From the NCBI RefSeq assembly GCF_000235625.1, contig NZ_AGTR01000044.1:62001-126000 (forward strand): DNA of 64,000 nucleotides. Reading direction: 5' to 3'. The DNA comes from Marinobacter manganoxydans MnI7-9 (GTDB lineage Bacteria > Pseudomonadota > Gammaproteobacteria > Pseudomonadales > Oleiphilaceae). The translations under genes were made by a program, and so were the position numbers. Below the pieces are notes generated by a model. That model had not been told where the DNA came from and did no database searches. It saw only the letters and a program-made list of their open reading frames with translations. Within the stretch, counting starts at the first letter, position 1, and each line of letters starts with the position of its first letter. Below are positions 16,786 through 26,700 of this stretch, in pieces.

Positions 16786-19700
16786 TCAGGTTAGGCTGTC
16801 GAGCAGACGGGGTTTTTCAACCACGAAGCCCTGAGCGTAGTCCACACCCAGCTGTCGGAGCATGTCCAGAACGTCCCGGGATTCAACCTGGGAGGCAATC
16901 ACTTCCCGGTTCATGTAGTGGGCCATATCCACCATTGAGCGCACCATTGCCCGGTCAGTCTCGCTGGTCGACAGCTGGCCGGTAAAGGCGCTGTCGATCT
17001 TAATCAGGTCTACCGGTAACGAACGCATGAACTCGAACGAACTGGGGCCACTGCCAAAGTTGCCGAGACAGAACCGGCAGCCAAGTTCTTTCATCTCAAT
17101 GATGAAGTCTGCCACTGACTGGACGTCGTTAATCGCCGAGGCCTCGGTAATCTCGAACCACAGCCGCTCGATAGGCGCATCTTTCTCACTCAGCTTTTCG
17201 TAGATGAACTCCAGCAGCGACTGGTCATTCATGGAATAGCCGGACAGGTTGATGCAGACGCCGCCGAAATGCCTCGGGTCCGGCGCCTGTTCCCTGAGCC
17301 AGTCCAGCATGTGACCAACAACCCAGCGATCCACGGCCTGCATACGGTCATAACGCTCGGCCATGCGCACGAAGTCCCGACCGGTAATGAGGTTGCCCTC
17401 GTCATCGTACATGCTGATCAGCACCTCATACTGCGCAGCCATGGAGGACTTCGCATGCAGAGGGATGATCTTCTGGCAACGCAGCAGCATGCGCTCCTCA
17501 TTCAGGTCGCTGAGGCTGGCAACCTTGGCGGCAATCTGCTCCTGACGGGCCTGGTCATCGGCGTCCAGGGCATACTCCGAAACCTTCCCGTGGCCCTGCT
17601 GGCGAGACGCGGCAAGCGCCTGCTCCGACGCCCGTAACCAGCGTTCAGCACTGACCAGGGCCGGCAACGTGGGGACCACACCGGCGCTGGCTGAGAGCCG
17701 GTAGTCGCGACCACCAAAACTGAACTCGGCGGCCTCCACTGCCCGGATGAGATCTCTTGCCGCGTCGCTGGCACTCTCGGACGGCACCAGCATGGCAAAC
17801 TCATTGCCCGCAAGTCTGGCCACGGGCATACCGTCACCGACGTGGCTGCGCAGGATATCGGCAACCCGCTTCAGGGTCTCATCACCGGCCTGGTAGCCGG
17901 CGGTGTCGTTCAGCAGGCGGAACCTGCGGAGATCCAGGCGCACGAGGGAGCGCTCATCCTCCCGACGGGCCAACTGCTGATCGAGCATGCGCTCGAATTC
18001 GCGACGCCCGAGAAGGCCGGTCAATTCATCATGGGTGGAGGCCCAGGACAACTGGTCATAGACCTTGCGGACCATGCGATCGATACTCTCGTCCACCAGC
18101 GGGCGTTCATACTGGCTATCAGGCACGATGATGCCTTTTCGCATCTGCCGGGCCAGGGACTCCAGCTCCAATTCCACCACTCGCATGCCCTGGTGATTCA
18201 CAAAGACAAAGCGGCTGAAACCGCGGGCCACCCAGACCAGACGAATGTACTGGGGTTCGTCCGGTTTTTCCTGGTCGCGAAGCCAGTCGCCGGTTCGCAA
18301 TTTCTGCGCCCGGTTGATCCAGCGCTGAAGACTTCGTTGCTCCCGGTCGGACAGTTTTCTGGCATCCGGTTGCTCCGGTTTTGCCACTGGCACTTCAACC
18401 AGTTCGGGGCTTTTTTGCGGACTGCGAACCAGGAACTGCTTGAGCTCGTCCCGGATTTGCGAAGAAGGCATGTGGTTGCTGGAAATAGAGGCCAGACCAT
18501 CCTGGATTACCCGCAGCAGCTCGGGCAGATTAATGGAGCTGTTCGGATCATCAGCGAAGGATAGGAGCGAATCGATAACGGCCAGGTAATCATGCCACAG
18601 CTGGCTGTCAGGCCCCTGCCGGATCCAGGTCAGCGAAAGCAGATCCCGCCAGCCACCATCCAACAGGCTGATTACCGCCTTTGGCACCTTGCGCCCACCC
18701 AGTTTGTTGTCCAGAACATCGGCCACAGCCTTTTTTGACTCGGCTACCTTCTGGGCCCCCTCTGCGGCCGCTGTCACTCGCTCGACATTCCGGCGATAGA
18801 CAAGATTCTGGCGATCAATCAGGGTGTCCAGTTCCTGGACCGTTTGCTCGAATACCCCGGTGTCCTGCTCGAAGTCCGTTGTAATGCGCTCTACCAGCTC
18901 ATCCACGCGACGCTGAACCACCGGATTGATGCGCCCGCCCTTTACCCCTAGCTGGGCCAGACGGTTCATCACCCCGCGTACCGGGCTATCCTGATCGTCA
19001 AAGAACGCAGGGTCCCTCATGACAACTTTGAGAACGGGCACTTCCAGCTGCCGCATGCGCTGCTGGGCATACTCGCTGAGCTTCGGGCTTTCCACCACCG
19101 ATTTGAAAAACCGGTCGACCACATCGACCGTTTCCTGCTGTTCTTCATCCAGCCGGTTATCACCGCTTGCCTTTACTTTCTCTACCACCCGCTCCTTCAG
19201 GGGAGCCAGCTCCTCGCCAGTATCCACGGGCTGAGATTGCAGCTGCTGGAGTTCTCGCTGGAATTCTCCGGACGACAGAGGCCTGGCATTGGGCTGGAAC
19301 GGCAAAGGCTCCGGATCGCCCCGGGCCACACGGCTCGCGCTCAGGGTATTCAGCAGGTTACGCACCGTGGCGAACGCAGTCTGGGCCGCCTGGGCATAAC
19401 CCCGAAACTCGCCCCCCAGCATGCCGGCTCTGCGACGAGACTGGGGCTGTCCGGCGTCTTCGGCACCCGCCTTCGGCTTTGACTCTGCAGCAGCACTCTC
19501 CGCGGCAACCGGCTCGGGCTCCGCGGGCTCTTGTTGTGTCTCCGGCTTTGCCCCGGCCTGCTCGCTCAGATACTTGCTGAGATCCAGGTCCGGCAGAACA
19601 CCGTGACGAATCAGAATATCGTTGAGTTCTTTGTAAAGAGGTCCCAGCTGTTGCAACACGGTCTGCTCAAAGACCCGCAGACAGACTTTCTCCACCTCCC

Positions 19701-20547
19701 GGGTCGCCTTGAGCTGGCTGAGGCCATTATGGAAGGCTTCGCAGACCAGGGAGGGCCCGAGGGGATTGTGGTGTCCCGTGGCGTTCGCGATGCCAAGTTT
19801 GTCCAGGCGAAGCTTGAGCTGCAGCAGATCGCCCCGATACTGGGTATCCGCCTTGGTCACCATCACCCGGATCGTCAACCAGTCCTCGAATTCGCCCTTG
19901 TCGACCACGGACAGCTCGGACCCCGGAAACCCCTTGGGGGCGGGCTTAAGTGGTGATTCCAGGCTGCGAGCCATCTGATGCCAGATGACCCGTTGCCGGG
20001 CCTGAATCTGGCCCGAAGCATCCATGTATTCATTGGCCTGCTGATCATTTACCGCTCTCTGGGCCGCCAGTTTGAGACCCTCCACCATTTGCACGAAACA
20101 GGCGTCCATCAACGGCTCGATAAACTGGGTCACCGCCTTGGCGGACTGGTGCAGGACAAACTGTACGCGGTCACTGGGCGCGCGGAGCGAGGAGCGATCC
20201 TGACTTCGGGAGCCCCCGCATTGCTGCAGCATGGCATCCACGGCTACCGGGTTGGGCCTGCTGAAATTGACCCCCATGGCGCCATCGATGCGACGGACAA
20301 TACTGACATGAAGCTCGTGGCGGCGCGCACCATCCAGACCCCGAAAACGTATCACCAGTTCTGGGGGTATGCCGGAAGCAAACGCCCGATCCAGCTTCTT
20401 CGAGGTTTCACCCGAATAGCGGACGAACAGACCCTCCGCACAGAAATCGGCGATCTGACACGGCCAGGCTTCACCGGTTCCCAGATCAATCTGGGCGGCA
20501 AGCTTGATTGGTTGGCGGGGGCTGCTACGACGTTCTCTCGGATCCAT
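16786..20547 (-). CDS. PilZ-DUF1631-GGDEF-EAL protein with degenerate catalytic motifs
   Basis: This 1253-residue cytoplasmic protein starts with a PilZ domain (RSSPR gives RxxxR; DFCAEG replaces the usual DxSxxG with Cys for Ser), which would bind c-di-GMP. A large DUF1631 region follows (about 110-750). A GGDEF domain (about 830-1000) has AGNEF in place of GG(D/E)EF. The EAL domain (about 1010-1250) reads EVL for EAL and has LGNFGSG where active enzymes have DDFGTG, losing the metal-binding Asp pair. It is therefore likely a c-di-GMP receptor or scaffold rather than an enzyme. AGGTAG lies just before the ATG. It follows no obvious operon partner. Confidence 0.85.
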   Translation of the reverse strand: MDPRERRSSPRQPIKLAAQIDLGTGEAWPCQIADFCAEGLFVRYSGETSKKLDRAFASGIPPELVIRFRGLDGARRHELHVSIVRRIDGAMGVNFSRPNPVAVDAMLQQCGGSRSQDRSSLRAPSDRVQFVLHQSAKAVTQFIEPLMDACFVQMVEGLKLAAQRAVNDQQANEYMDASGQIQARQRVIWHQMARSLESPLKPAPKGFPGSELSVVDKGEFEDWLTIRVMVTKADTQYRGDLLQLKLRLDKLGIANATGHHNPLGPSLVCEAFHNGLSQLKATREVEKVCLRVFEQTVLQQLGPLYKELNDILIRHGVLPDLDLSKYLSEQAGAKPETQQEPAEPEPVAAESAAAESKPKAGAEDAGQPQSRRRAGMLGGEFRGYAQAAQTAFATVRNLLNTLSASRVARGDPEPLPFQPNARPLSSGEFQRELQQLQSQPVDTGEELAPLKERVVEKVKASGDNRLDEEQQETVDVVDRFFKSVVESPKLSEYAQQRMRQLEVPVLKVVMRDPAFFDDQDSPVRGVMNRLAQLGVKGGRINPVVQRRVDELVERITTDFEQDTGVFEQTVQELDTLIDRQNLVYRRNVERVTAAAEGAQKVAESKKAVADVLDNKLGGRKVPKAVISLLDGGWRDLLSLTWIRQGPDSQLWHDYLAVIDSLLSFADDPNSSINLPELLRVIQDGLASISSNHMPSSQIRDELKQFLVRSPQKSPELVEVPVAKPEQPDARKLSDREQRSLQRWINRAQKLRTGDWLRDQEKPDEPQYIRLVWVARGFSRFVFVNHQGMRVVELELESLARQMRKGIIVPDSQYERPLVDESIDRMVRKVYDQLSWASTHDELTGLLGRREFERMLDQQLARREDERSLVRLDLRRFRLLNDTAGYQAGDETLKRVADILRSHVGDGMPVARLAGNEFAMLVPSESASDAARDLIRAVEAAEFSFGGRDYRLSASAGVVPTLPALVSAERWLRASEQALAASRQQGHGKVSEYALDADDQARQEQIAAKVASLSDLNEERMLLRCQKIIPLHAKSSMAAQYEVLISMYDDEGNLITGRDFVRMAERYDRMQAVDRWVVGHMLDWLREQAPDPRHFGGVCINLSGYSMNDQSLLEFIYEKLSEKDAPIERLWFEITEASAINDVQSVADFIIEMKELGCRFCLGNFGSGPSSFEFMRSLPVDLIKIDSAFTGQLSTSETDRAMVRSMVDMAHYMNREVIASQVESRDVLDMLRQLGVDYAQGFVVEKPRLLDSLT

Positions 20548-20643
20548 GAACTACCTGATATCTCGCAAAGCCGGAACGATCACCGAACACAGCGCCCGGT
20601 ACCGGCTCACGTCCCTGAAACGATGGCGGATGCCACCGGCTGC

Positions 20644-20706
20644 TACTATAGAGACCATGATTGTACTATAGCGGCCTGGCCCCCACAGGCAAACCAATCC
20701 ACTATA
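20644..20706. promoter_or_regulatory. three ACTATA repeats in the divergent promoter region
   Basis: TACTATAG occurs at 20644-20651 and again exactly 20 bases later at 20664-20671, and ACTATAA follows at 20701-20707. The region lies between the divergent PilZ-DUF1631 gene and the lipoprotein peptidase gene. Each repeat resembles a -10 box on one strand or the other (TACTAT or TATAGT), so they may be overlapping promoters or an operator. No matching -35 box was convincing. Confidence 0.35.
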
Positions 20707-20718
20707 ACATCCTGACCC

Positions 20719-21789
20719 ATGAAACAGCTTAGTCAGATCTATCTACTTTTGCTACTGGTAACAATGCTTAACGGCTGTTCGACCATTGGCTACTATTCGC
20801 AGGCTGTCAGTGGCCATCTCTCCCTGATGATGTCGGCGGAACCGGTCGACGACATTCTCTCCGACACCTCAACGCCGGTGGACCTTCGGGGAAAACTCAC
20901 GGTAGCGCAACAGGCCCGGGAATTCGCCGGTCAACGACTGGCCCTGCCGGTGGGAGAAGCCTTCAGCGACTACGTGGATCTCGACAGACCCTGGGTAGTG
21001 GTGAACCTGGTGGCTGTGCCGGAGTTCTCCCTGGAACCGCACCGCTGGTGCTATCCGGTGCTCGGCTGTCAGGCCTACCGGGGATACTACAGCCTGGCGG
21101 ATGCGCGTGCCGAGGAGTCGCAGTTTCGCAACAAGGGCTTCGACACGTTTATCGGCGGCGTGACGGCCTATTCCACCCTCGGCTGGTTCGATGACCCCCT
21201 GCACACCGGCTTTACCCGACTGGCGGAGGATCGCATGGTCGCCCTGATGTTCCATGAGCTGGCACACCGGGTGGTCTACATCGCCGATGACACGGCATTT
21301 AACGAAAGCTTTGCCACCGCGGTGGAGCTGGAAGGGCTCAGGCTCTGGCTATCGGACCAGGGCAAACCCGGCCAGTTCGAGGAGGCACTGGACCGCCTGG
21401 CTCGCCGAAACCAGACGCTCTCCCTGGTCGAAGACTTCAGTGCCCGGCTGGACGTTCTTTATGCTCAGCAGGACGTCTTGCCAGACCAGCAACTGCGGAA
21501 TCGCAAGGCGGCCATTTACCAAGAGCTGGCTCTTGCCTATCAGGAACTTTCCGCAGAGTGGTCCGAACCGGGCCCGTTCGGACCGGTACCAGTCAGCCTG
21601 AACAATGCCAACCTGGCGCTGTTTCGTCAGTACAACCAGCACGTACCGGCGTTCCGTCAGATGCTTCGGAATGCAGGCTACGACTTTGCGGACTTTTACA
21701 AGGCCGTCAAGACGCTGTCAGAGCAACCGGAACCCCAGAGGACTGAACATCTGGCCGCCCTGTCAGAGCGGTTTGAAGAACACCTTTGA
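20719..21789 (+). CDS. putative aminopeptidase lipoprotein (COG4324-like)
   Basis: A lipobox LNGC (Cys20) anchors this 356-residue protein to a membrane. The zinc-peptidase motif HELAH is at residues 179-183, followed by FNESFATAVELEG, which adds the third ligand Glu and suggests a gluzincin-like site. WCYPVLGCQAYRGYYS is typical of the COG4324 family of predicted aminopeptidases. The substrate is unknown. The last 27 bases overlap the end of the convergent argA gene. Confidence 0.82.
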   Translation: MKQLSQIYLLLLLVTMLNGCSTIGYYSQAVSGHLSLMMSAEPVDDILSDTSTPVDLRGKLTVAQQAREFAGQRLALPVGEAFSDYVDLDRPWVVVNLVAVPEFSLEPHRWCYPVLGCQAYRGYYSLADARAEESQFRNKGFDTFIGGVTAYSTLGWFDDPLHTGFTRLAEDRMVALMFHELAHRVVYIADDTAFNESFATAVELEGLRLWLSDQGKPGQFEEALDRLARRNQTLSLVEDFSARLDVLYAQQDVLPDQQLRNRKAAIYQELALAYQELSAEWSEPGPFGPVPVSLNNANLALFRQYNQHVPAFRQMLRNAGYDFADFYKAVKTLSEQPEPQRTEHLAALSERFEEHL

Positions 21790-23070
21790 GTTCCGCTGGG
21801 TGTTATAGGCAGCCAGCTTCGGCCCGGGCAGGGCCTGCACTGTCGAAGGCTGGAAGCCCCGCTCCCGGAACCAGTGCTCCGTCTGGGTGGTGAGCACGAA
21901 CAGCTTCTGGATACCCTGCCCCCTGGCCAGCTTCTCCACCATTGCCAGAATCTCATCGCCCCGCCCGGCCCGGCGATAGGTCGGGTCTACCGCGAAGCAG
22001 GACAACTCGCCGGCACCCTCTTCAGGGTAGCTGTACAGAGCGGCACAGCCCACGATAGTGCCGTCGCGCTCCGCCACAACAAAGCGGTCAATCTCGGTTT
22101 CCAGCATCTCCCGGGAGCGGCGAACCAGAATGCCCTGCTCTTCCAGCGGCTGGATCAGCTCCAGAATCCCGCCGATGTCCTCGACCCGGGCCTGGCGGAA
22201 CTGCTCGTAGTGATCACCACTGACCAACGTGCCGGCGCCATCCCGCGTGAAGAGCTCCTTCAGCAGGGCGCCGTCATCCACATAGCTGATGATGTGGGCG
22301 CGACGCACACCCTTCACACAGGCATCACAGGCAGCTCGCAGCAAGTCGGCATCGTGACCGGTCACCGCACCGGCCGCCAGACGATCGGACGCCTGGCGCG
22401 CCGACAGCTCCCGGATCAAAGTACCGTCCTCTTCCTGTAACCCGGGATCATCAATAAACACCATCAGCTTCTCGGCCTGCAGTGCCGCTGCCACCTGGCT
22501 GCCAACATCCTCGTAGGAGAGGTTGAAGGCATCCCCGGTGGGCGAATAGCCCATGGGCGGCAACAGGACAATGTGACCAAGCTCCAGCAGTTTCTCGATC
22601 CCGGCCACATCCACCCGGCGCACCTTGCCGGTATGGCCAAAATCAATACCGTCGAGCACACCCACGGGCTTGGCAGCCACATAGTTGCCGCCACTTACCC
22701 GGATACGGGCATTATGCATCGGCGAATTCACCAAACCCATGGAAAGGTGGCTCTCCAGGTAGGCACGCAGGCCACCGACGGCCTCCATCACCATGCTGAG
22801 GTGCTCTTGCGGCGTAATCCGCAAACCTTTTGAAAACGACGATTCGATTCCTGCAGCATCCAGCCGCGTCTGGATTTGCGGGCGGGCTCCAAAGGCAACG
22901 ACCAGCCGCACACCAAGACTGCTCAGCAGCGCGATGTCATGGATGATGTTGATGAAATTCCCGTGTTCAATCGCATCCCCCGGAATGGTCAATACCACCG
23001 TCCGCCCGCGATGGGCGTTGATGTAAGGGGATGAATGGCGGAATCCATGCAGCCAGTCGTTTGATTTCAA
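21763..23070 (-). CDS. argA: N-acetylglutamate synthase
   Basis: The 435-residue protein joins an amino-acid-kinase-like domain (about 1-285; VVAFGARPQIQTRL, LSMGLVNSP, LPPMGYSPTGDAFNLSYEDV) to a C-terminal GNAT acetyltransferase domain (about 290-435; GELSCFAVDPTYRRAGRGDEIL is the acetyl-CoA loop). This is the classic ArgA that makes N-acetylglutamate from acetyl-CoA and glutamate, the first step of arginine synthesis, usually inhibited by arginine through the kinase-like domain. argE lies upstream on the same strand, separated by the variable-arm element at 23132-23244. Confidence 0.93.
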   Translation of the reverse strand: MKSNDWLHGFRHSSPYINAHRGRTVVLTIPGDAIEHGNFINIIHDIALLSSLGVRLVVAFGARPQIQTRLDAAGIESSFSKGLRITPQEHLSMVMEAVGGLRAYLESHLSMGLVNSPMHNARIRVSGGNYVAAKPVGVLDGIDFGHTGKVRRVDVAGIEKLLELGHIVLLPPMGYSPTGDAFNLSYEDVGSQVAAALQAEKLMVFIDDPGLQEEDGTLIRELSARQASDRLAAGAVTGHDADLLRAACDACVKGVRRAHIISYVDDGALLKELFTRDGAGTLVSGDHYEQFRQARVEDIGGILELIQPLEEQGILVRRSREMLETEIDRFVVAERDGTIVGCAALYSYPEEGAGELSCFAVDPTYRRAGRGDEILAMVEKLARGQGIQKLFVLTTQTEHWFRERGFQPSTVQALPGPKLAAYNTQRNSKVFFKPL

Positions 23071-23131
23071 ACCTTTCTCCTGGTCTCTCGTTATCTTCTA
23101 AAGGCAGGTACTTTATCTTGAGGAGTTTGCC

Positions 23132-23244
23132 GAGTCCTGTCGAGGAGGGTGTGCCAAAACACGCCCGTAAATACGTCCCTGTAGGGCTCGGTCGCGCCAT
23201 CCCTGGCGCTCCACGGTTTTGGCACACCCTCCCCGCCAGGACTC
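23132..23244 (+). repeat. variable-arm stem-loop element, copy A
   Basis: Arms at 23132-23160 and 23216-23244 pair over 29 bp with two mismatches; the arm begins GAGTCC and ends GCCAAAAC next to the core. The 55-base core (23161-23215) begins ACGC and holds a TAC/GTA mini-hairpin around GTCCCT (23172-23183) and a second hairpin GCGCCA-TCCC-TGGCGC (23194-23209). The element lies between argE and argA, both on the minus strand; its core is in the plus orientation. No U-run follows either arm. Four related copies occur in the window. Confidence 0.85.
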
Positions 23245-23275
23245 TCCGCAGGCGTCGGAAGTGCCTGCGCCACAC

Positions 23276-24445
23276 TCAGAGACAGAACTGTCGGATCAGC
23301 CCTCGCGGTACTTTAACGGTTGGATCAAGCTGGGACAGCTCTATAAATTCATCGGGCTGGTGCGCCTGATCGATGGATCCGGGACCCATAACAAGAGTCT
23401 CCAGGCCAAGCTTCTGGAGCCAGGGCGCTTCCGTGGCAAAAGCAACCGCGTGGGCGGTATGGCCCGTCAGTTTCTCACAGGCTTTGACCAGAGCGGCATC
23501 GGCCGGAGTTTCGAACGGTGGCACGCCATCAAAGAGCGGCTCGAATTCCAGGGACAGTTCCCGGCGGTCCGCGATCGGCTGAACCTTGCTCAGGATGGCC
23601 TGGCGCAGGGTTTCCATGTTCATGCCCGGCAACGGGCGCAGATCAAAGTGCAGCTCGCACTGGGCACAGATACGGTTTGGATTGTCACCACCGTGGATGC
23701 AGCCAAGGTTCAGGGTTGGAAACTGTACCTCGAAGTTCGGGTTCCGGTACTTTTCCTGCCAGCCTGACCGGAGTGCCAGCAACTCGGTGAGCGCTTCGTG
23801 CATTCCTTCCATGGCGTTGCGGCCCAAGGCCGGATTGGAGGAATGACCGGACTGGCCCTCGAATTTCAGGCGCTCCATCATGATGCCCTTGTGCATGCGC
23901 ACCGGTTTCAGGCTGGTTGGCTCGCCGATGACCGCGTAGCGGGCCTTGGGCTTGCCAGCTTCTGCCAGGGCCCGGGCGCCATCCATGGAGCTCTCTTCGT
24001 CGGCGGTGGCCAGTATGATCAGGGGCTGCTTGAGATCCTCGTCCACAAAGGCCCTGGCTGCTTCAATGGCCAACGGGAAAAAGCCTTTCATGTCGCAGGT
24101 ACCCAGCCCGTACCAGCGATTGTCCCGCTCGGTCAGGGTAAAGGGGTCGCTCTGCCAGCGTTTGTCATCAAAGGGCACTGTATCGGTATGGCCGGACAAC
24201 ACAAGACCGCCCGGGCCGCTGCCAAGGGTTCCGATCAGGTTGAATTTTCCGGGCATGCCCGGCACTTCCAGGATTTCCACGGAAAACCCGAGGGCTTCGA
24301 GCCATTCTGCCAGGGTTCGCACCACAGGCTCGTTACTATGATCCCATTTTGCCGACGCGCTGCTGATTGAGGGCAGAGATATCAGACGGGCAAGCATGTC
24401 ACGAATGCCCGGCACCACTGCGGATTTGCTATCGGACTGCGACAT
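23276..24445 (-). CDS. argE: acetylornithine deacetylase
   Basis: The 389-residue M20 metallopeptidase-like enzyme has the metal-site motifs LSGHTDTVPFD, TCDMKGF and ATADEESSMDGA, plus the dimerisation domain containing GQSGHSSNP and GCIHGGDNPNRICAQCELHFDLRPLPG. It removes the acetyl group from N-acetylornithine to give ornithine. Neighbours argA and argB support the arginine role. It starts at an ATG encoding MSQSDSKSAV. Confidence 0.93.
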   Translation of the reverse strand: MSQSDSKSAVVPGIRDMLARLISLPSISSASAKWDHSNEPVVRTLAEWLEALGFSVEILEVPGMPGKFNLIGTLGSGPGGLVLSGHTDTVPFDDKRWQSDPFTLTERDNRWYGLGTCDMKGFFPLAIEAARAFVDEDLKQPLIILATADEESSMDGARALAEAGKPKARYAVIGEPTSLKPVRMHKGIMMERLKFEGQSGHSSNPALGRNAMEGMHEALTELLALRSGWQEKYRNPNFEVQFPTLNLGCIHGGDNPNRICAQCELHFDLRPLPGMNMETLRQAILSKVQPIADRRELSLEFEPLFDGVPPFETPADAALVKACEKLTGHTAHAVAFATEAPWLQKLGLETLVMGPGSIDQAHQPDEFIELSQLDPTVKVPRGLIRQFCL

Positions 24446-24471
24446 AGTTTCCTCTCAGATTCCCATTGGAA

Positions 24472-25722
24472 TCATTGTGCACGGCCACGCCGCCAGACTT
24501 CAAAGTTGGTAATCGCCCGGATCAACATCGGGTAGGCAACTTCACCGCCAGCGATAACCCGGGCCACTTCCAGCTCGCGTTCGCTGACGCTCACCAGACG
24601 CCCTTCCACCACGTTCTCGTTGGAAAGCGTTACCCGGACCTGCCGGTCAACCCATTGTTCGGCGGTTTCAAGACTCGCCGGATACCAGGTTTCGGTCTCA
24701 GGATCCTCCCGTGGCACCACCGGCTCGACGGCCACCTCTGGTGTTTCCTGAACAACCGGCTCGGCCTCGGCCAGATAGACGTCCGGCACGCCTGCACCGT
24801 TGTAACGAACTGGCCAGCTCATGCCCGCACCCTCGTTTTCAGCCGTTCTTACAGGCACTCCGAGCAGAGGCTGGGCCGGCTGCACATCTACCGTGAGCTC
24901 ACCGCCCTCCAGCAGCCACTGCCGGTACAACGCTTTCAGCTGGTCACTGGCGGCCAGGCCCCGGGCCTCAAGCCCGGCAGACAGCGCCTGCACTGCGCGC
25001 CTGGCCCATTCTCCGGTTTCGATACCGGCTTCGCGGGCGCAATAGGCGGCGATGCGACGCATCAGGCCACCATCACGCAAGGTCAGCGTCATCGGCTCGG
25101 CGCCACCGGAAACGGTCAGCTCGGCATCCTGGATCCGGATTCGGGCATCACGCCAGTCCAGCTCCAGACTGCCGGTGCTGACGGTATTCAACTCAGCATG
25201 GAGATTGCCCGGAGTCTGTCGCACAAAGCCATCCCCGGCGAGTGCTGTGATGCCCATGCGGATCAGGTCACCACTACCCAGCTGTTGGCGCGGATCTGGC
25301 GCGCAGGAAAGCGCAAACAAGGCCGGATCGCCCTCGCTGTTGGCGCCTTCTGCAGTAACCCAGTTACGAAGCATTGTCGGGTCGAGGGTCAGGCCAAGGC
25401 CGTCGAGTCGCAAGGTCCATTGTTCCGGCATGCCAGCCGGGTCGAACAGGACAGAGAGCAAGCTGACAGGTGAGCCGGTATCAAGCTCCACCCTCGCCAT
25501 GTCCAGAGGCTGGGTGAGCTCGAAATCCTGCCAGCTGGCGTCGTTGAGAACCAACCGGCCCTCGACGCCGGAACTGATGCTGCCCCTGTGCAGAACACCG
25601 TGGGGCTCCAGCGCCTGTCTCGCCTCGGCCATGCGCTGATCCGCCAGCCACCAGACCCCCGCCTTGAATGCGGCAAAGCCGACCAGAACCAGTATTACCA
25701 GCGTCGCAAGCAGGCGCTTCAT
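24472..25722 (-). CDS. uncharacterised membrane-anchored protein between argE and argB
   Basis: This 416-residue protein starts with one hydrophobic anchor (LLATLVILVLVGFAAFKAGVWWLA) and continues as a soluble, probably periplasmic, chain. The middle contains repeated strand-like phrases resembling AsmA/DUF945-style lipoprotein-lipid domains, but I cannot assign it. A separate C-terminal segment of about 65 residues (VDRQVRVTLSNENVVEGRLVSVSERELEVAR) looks like a small SH3/Sm-type beta barrel. It is flanked by argE and argB with short gaps (26 and 24 bases), so it may be in that operon, though no arginine role is implied by its sequence. Confidence 0.72.
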   Translation of the reverse strand: MKRLLATLVILVLVGFAAFKAGVWWLADQRMAEARQALEPHGVLHRGSISSGVEGRLVLNDASWQDFELTQPLDMARVELDTGSPVSLLSVLFDPAGMPEQWTLRLDGLGLTLDPTMLRNWVTAEGANSEGDPALFALSCAPDPRQQLGSGDLIRMGITALAGDGFVRQTPGNLHAELNTVSTGSLELDWRDARIRIQDAELTVSGGAEPMTLTLRDGGLMRRIAAYCAREAGIETGEWARRAVQALSAGLEARGLAASDQLKALYRQWLLEGGELTVDVQPAQPLLGVPVRTAENEGAGMSWPVRYNGAGVPDVYLAEAEPVVQETPEVAVEPVVPREDPETETWYPASLETAEQWVDRQVRVTLSNENVVEGRLVSVSERELEVARVIAGGEVAYPMLIRAITNFEVWRRGRAQ

Positions 25723-25746
25723 CCGGAGACTCCTTGTCGGGTGCCG

Positions 25747-26700
<954 letters not shown>

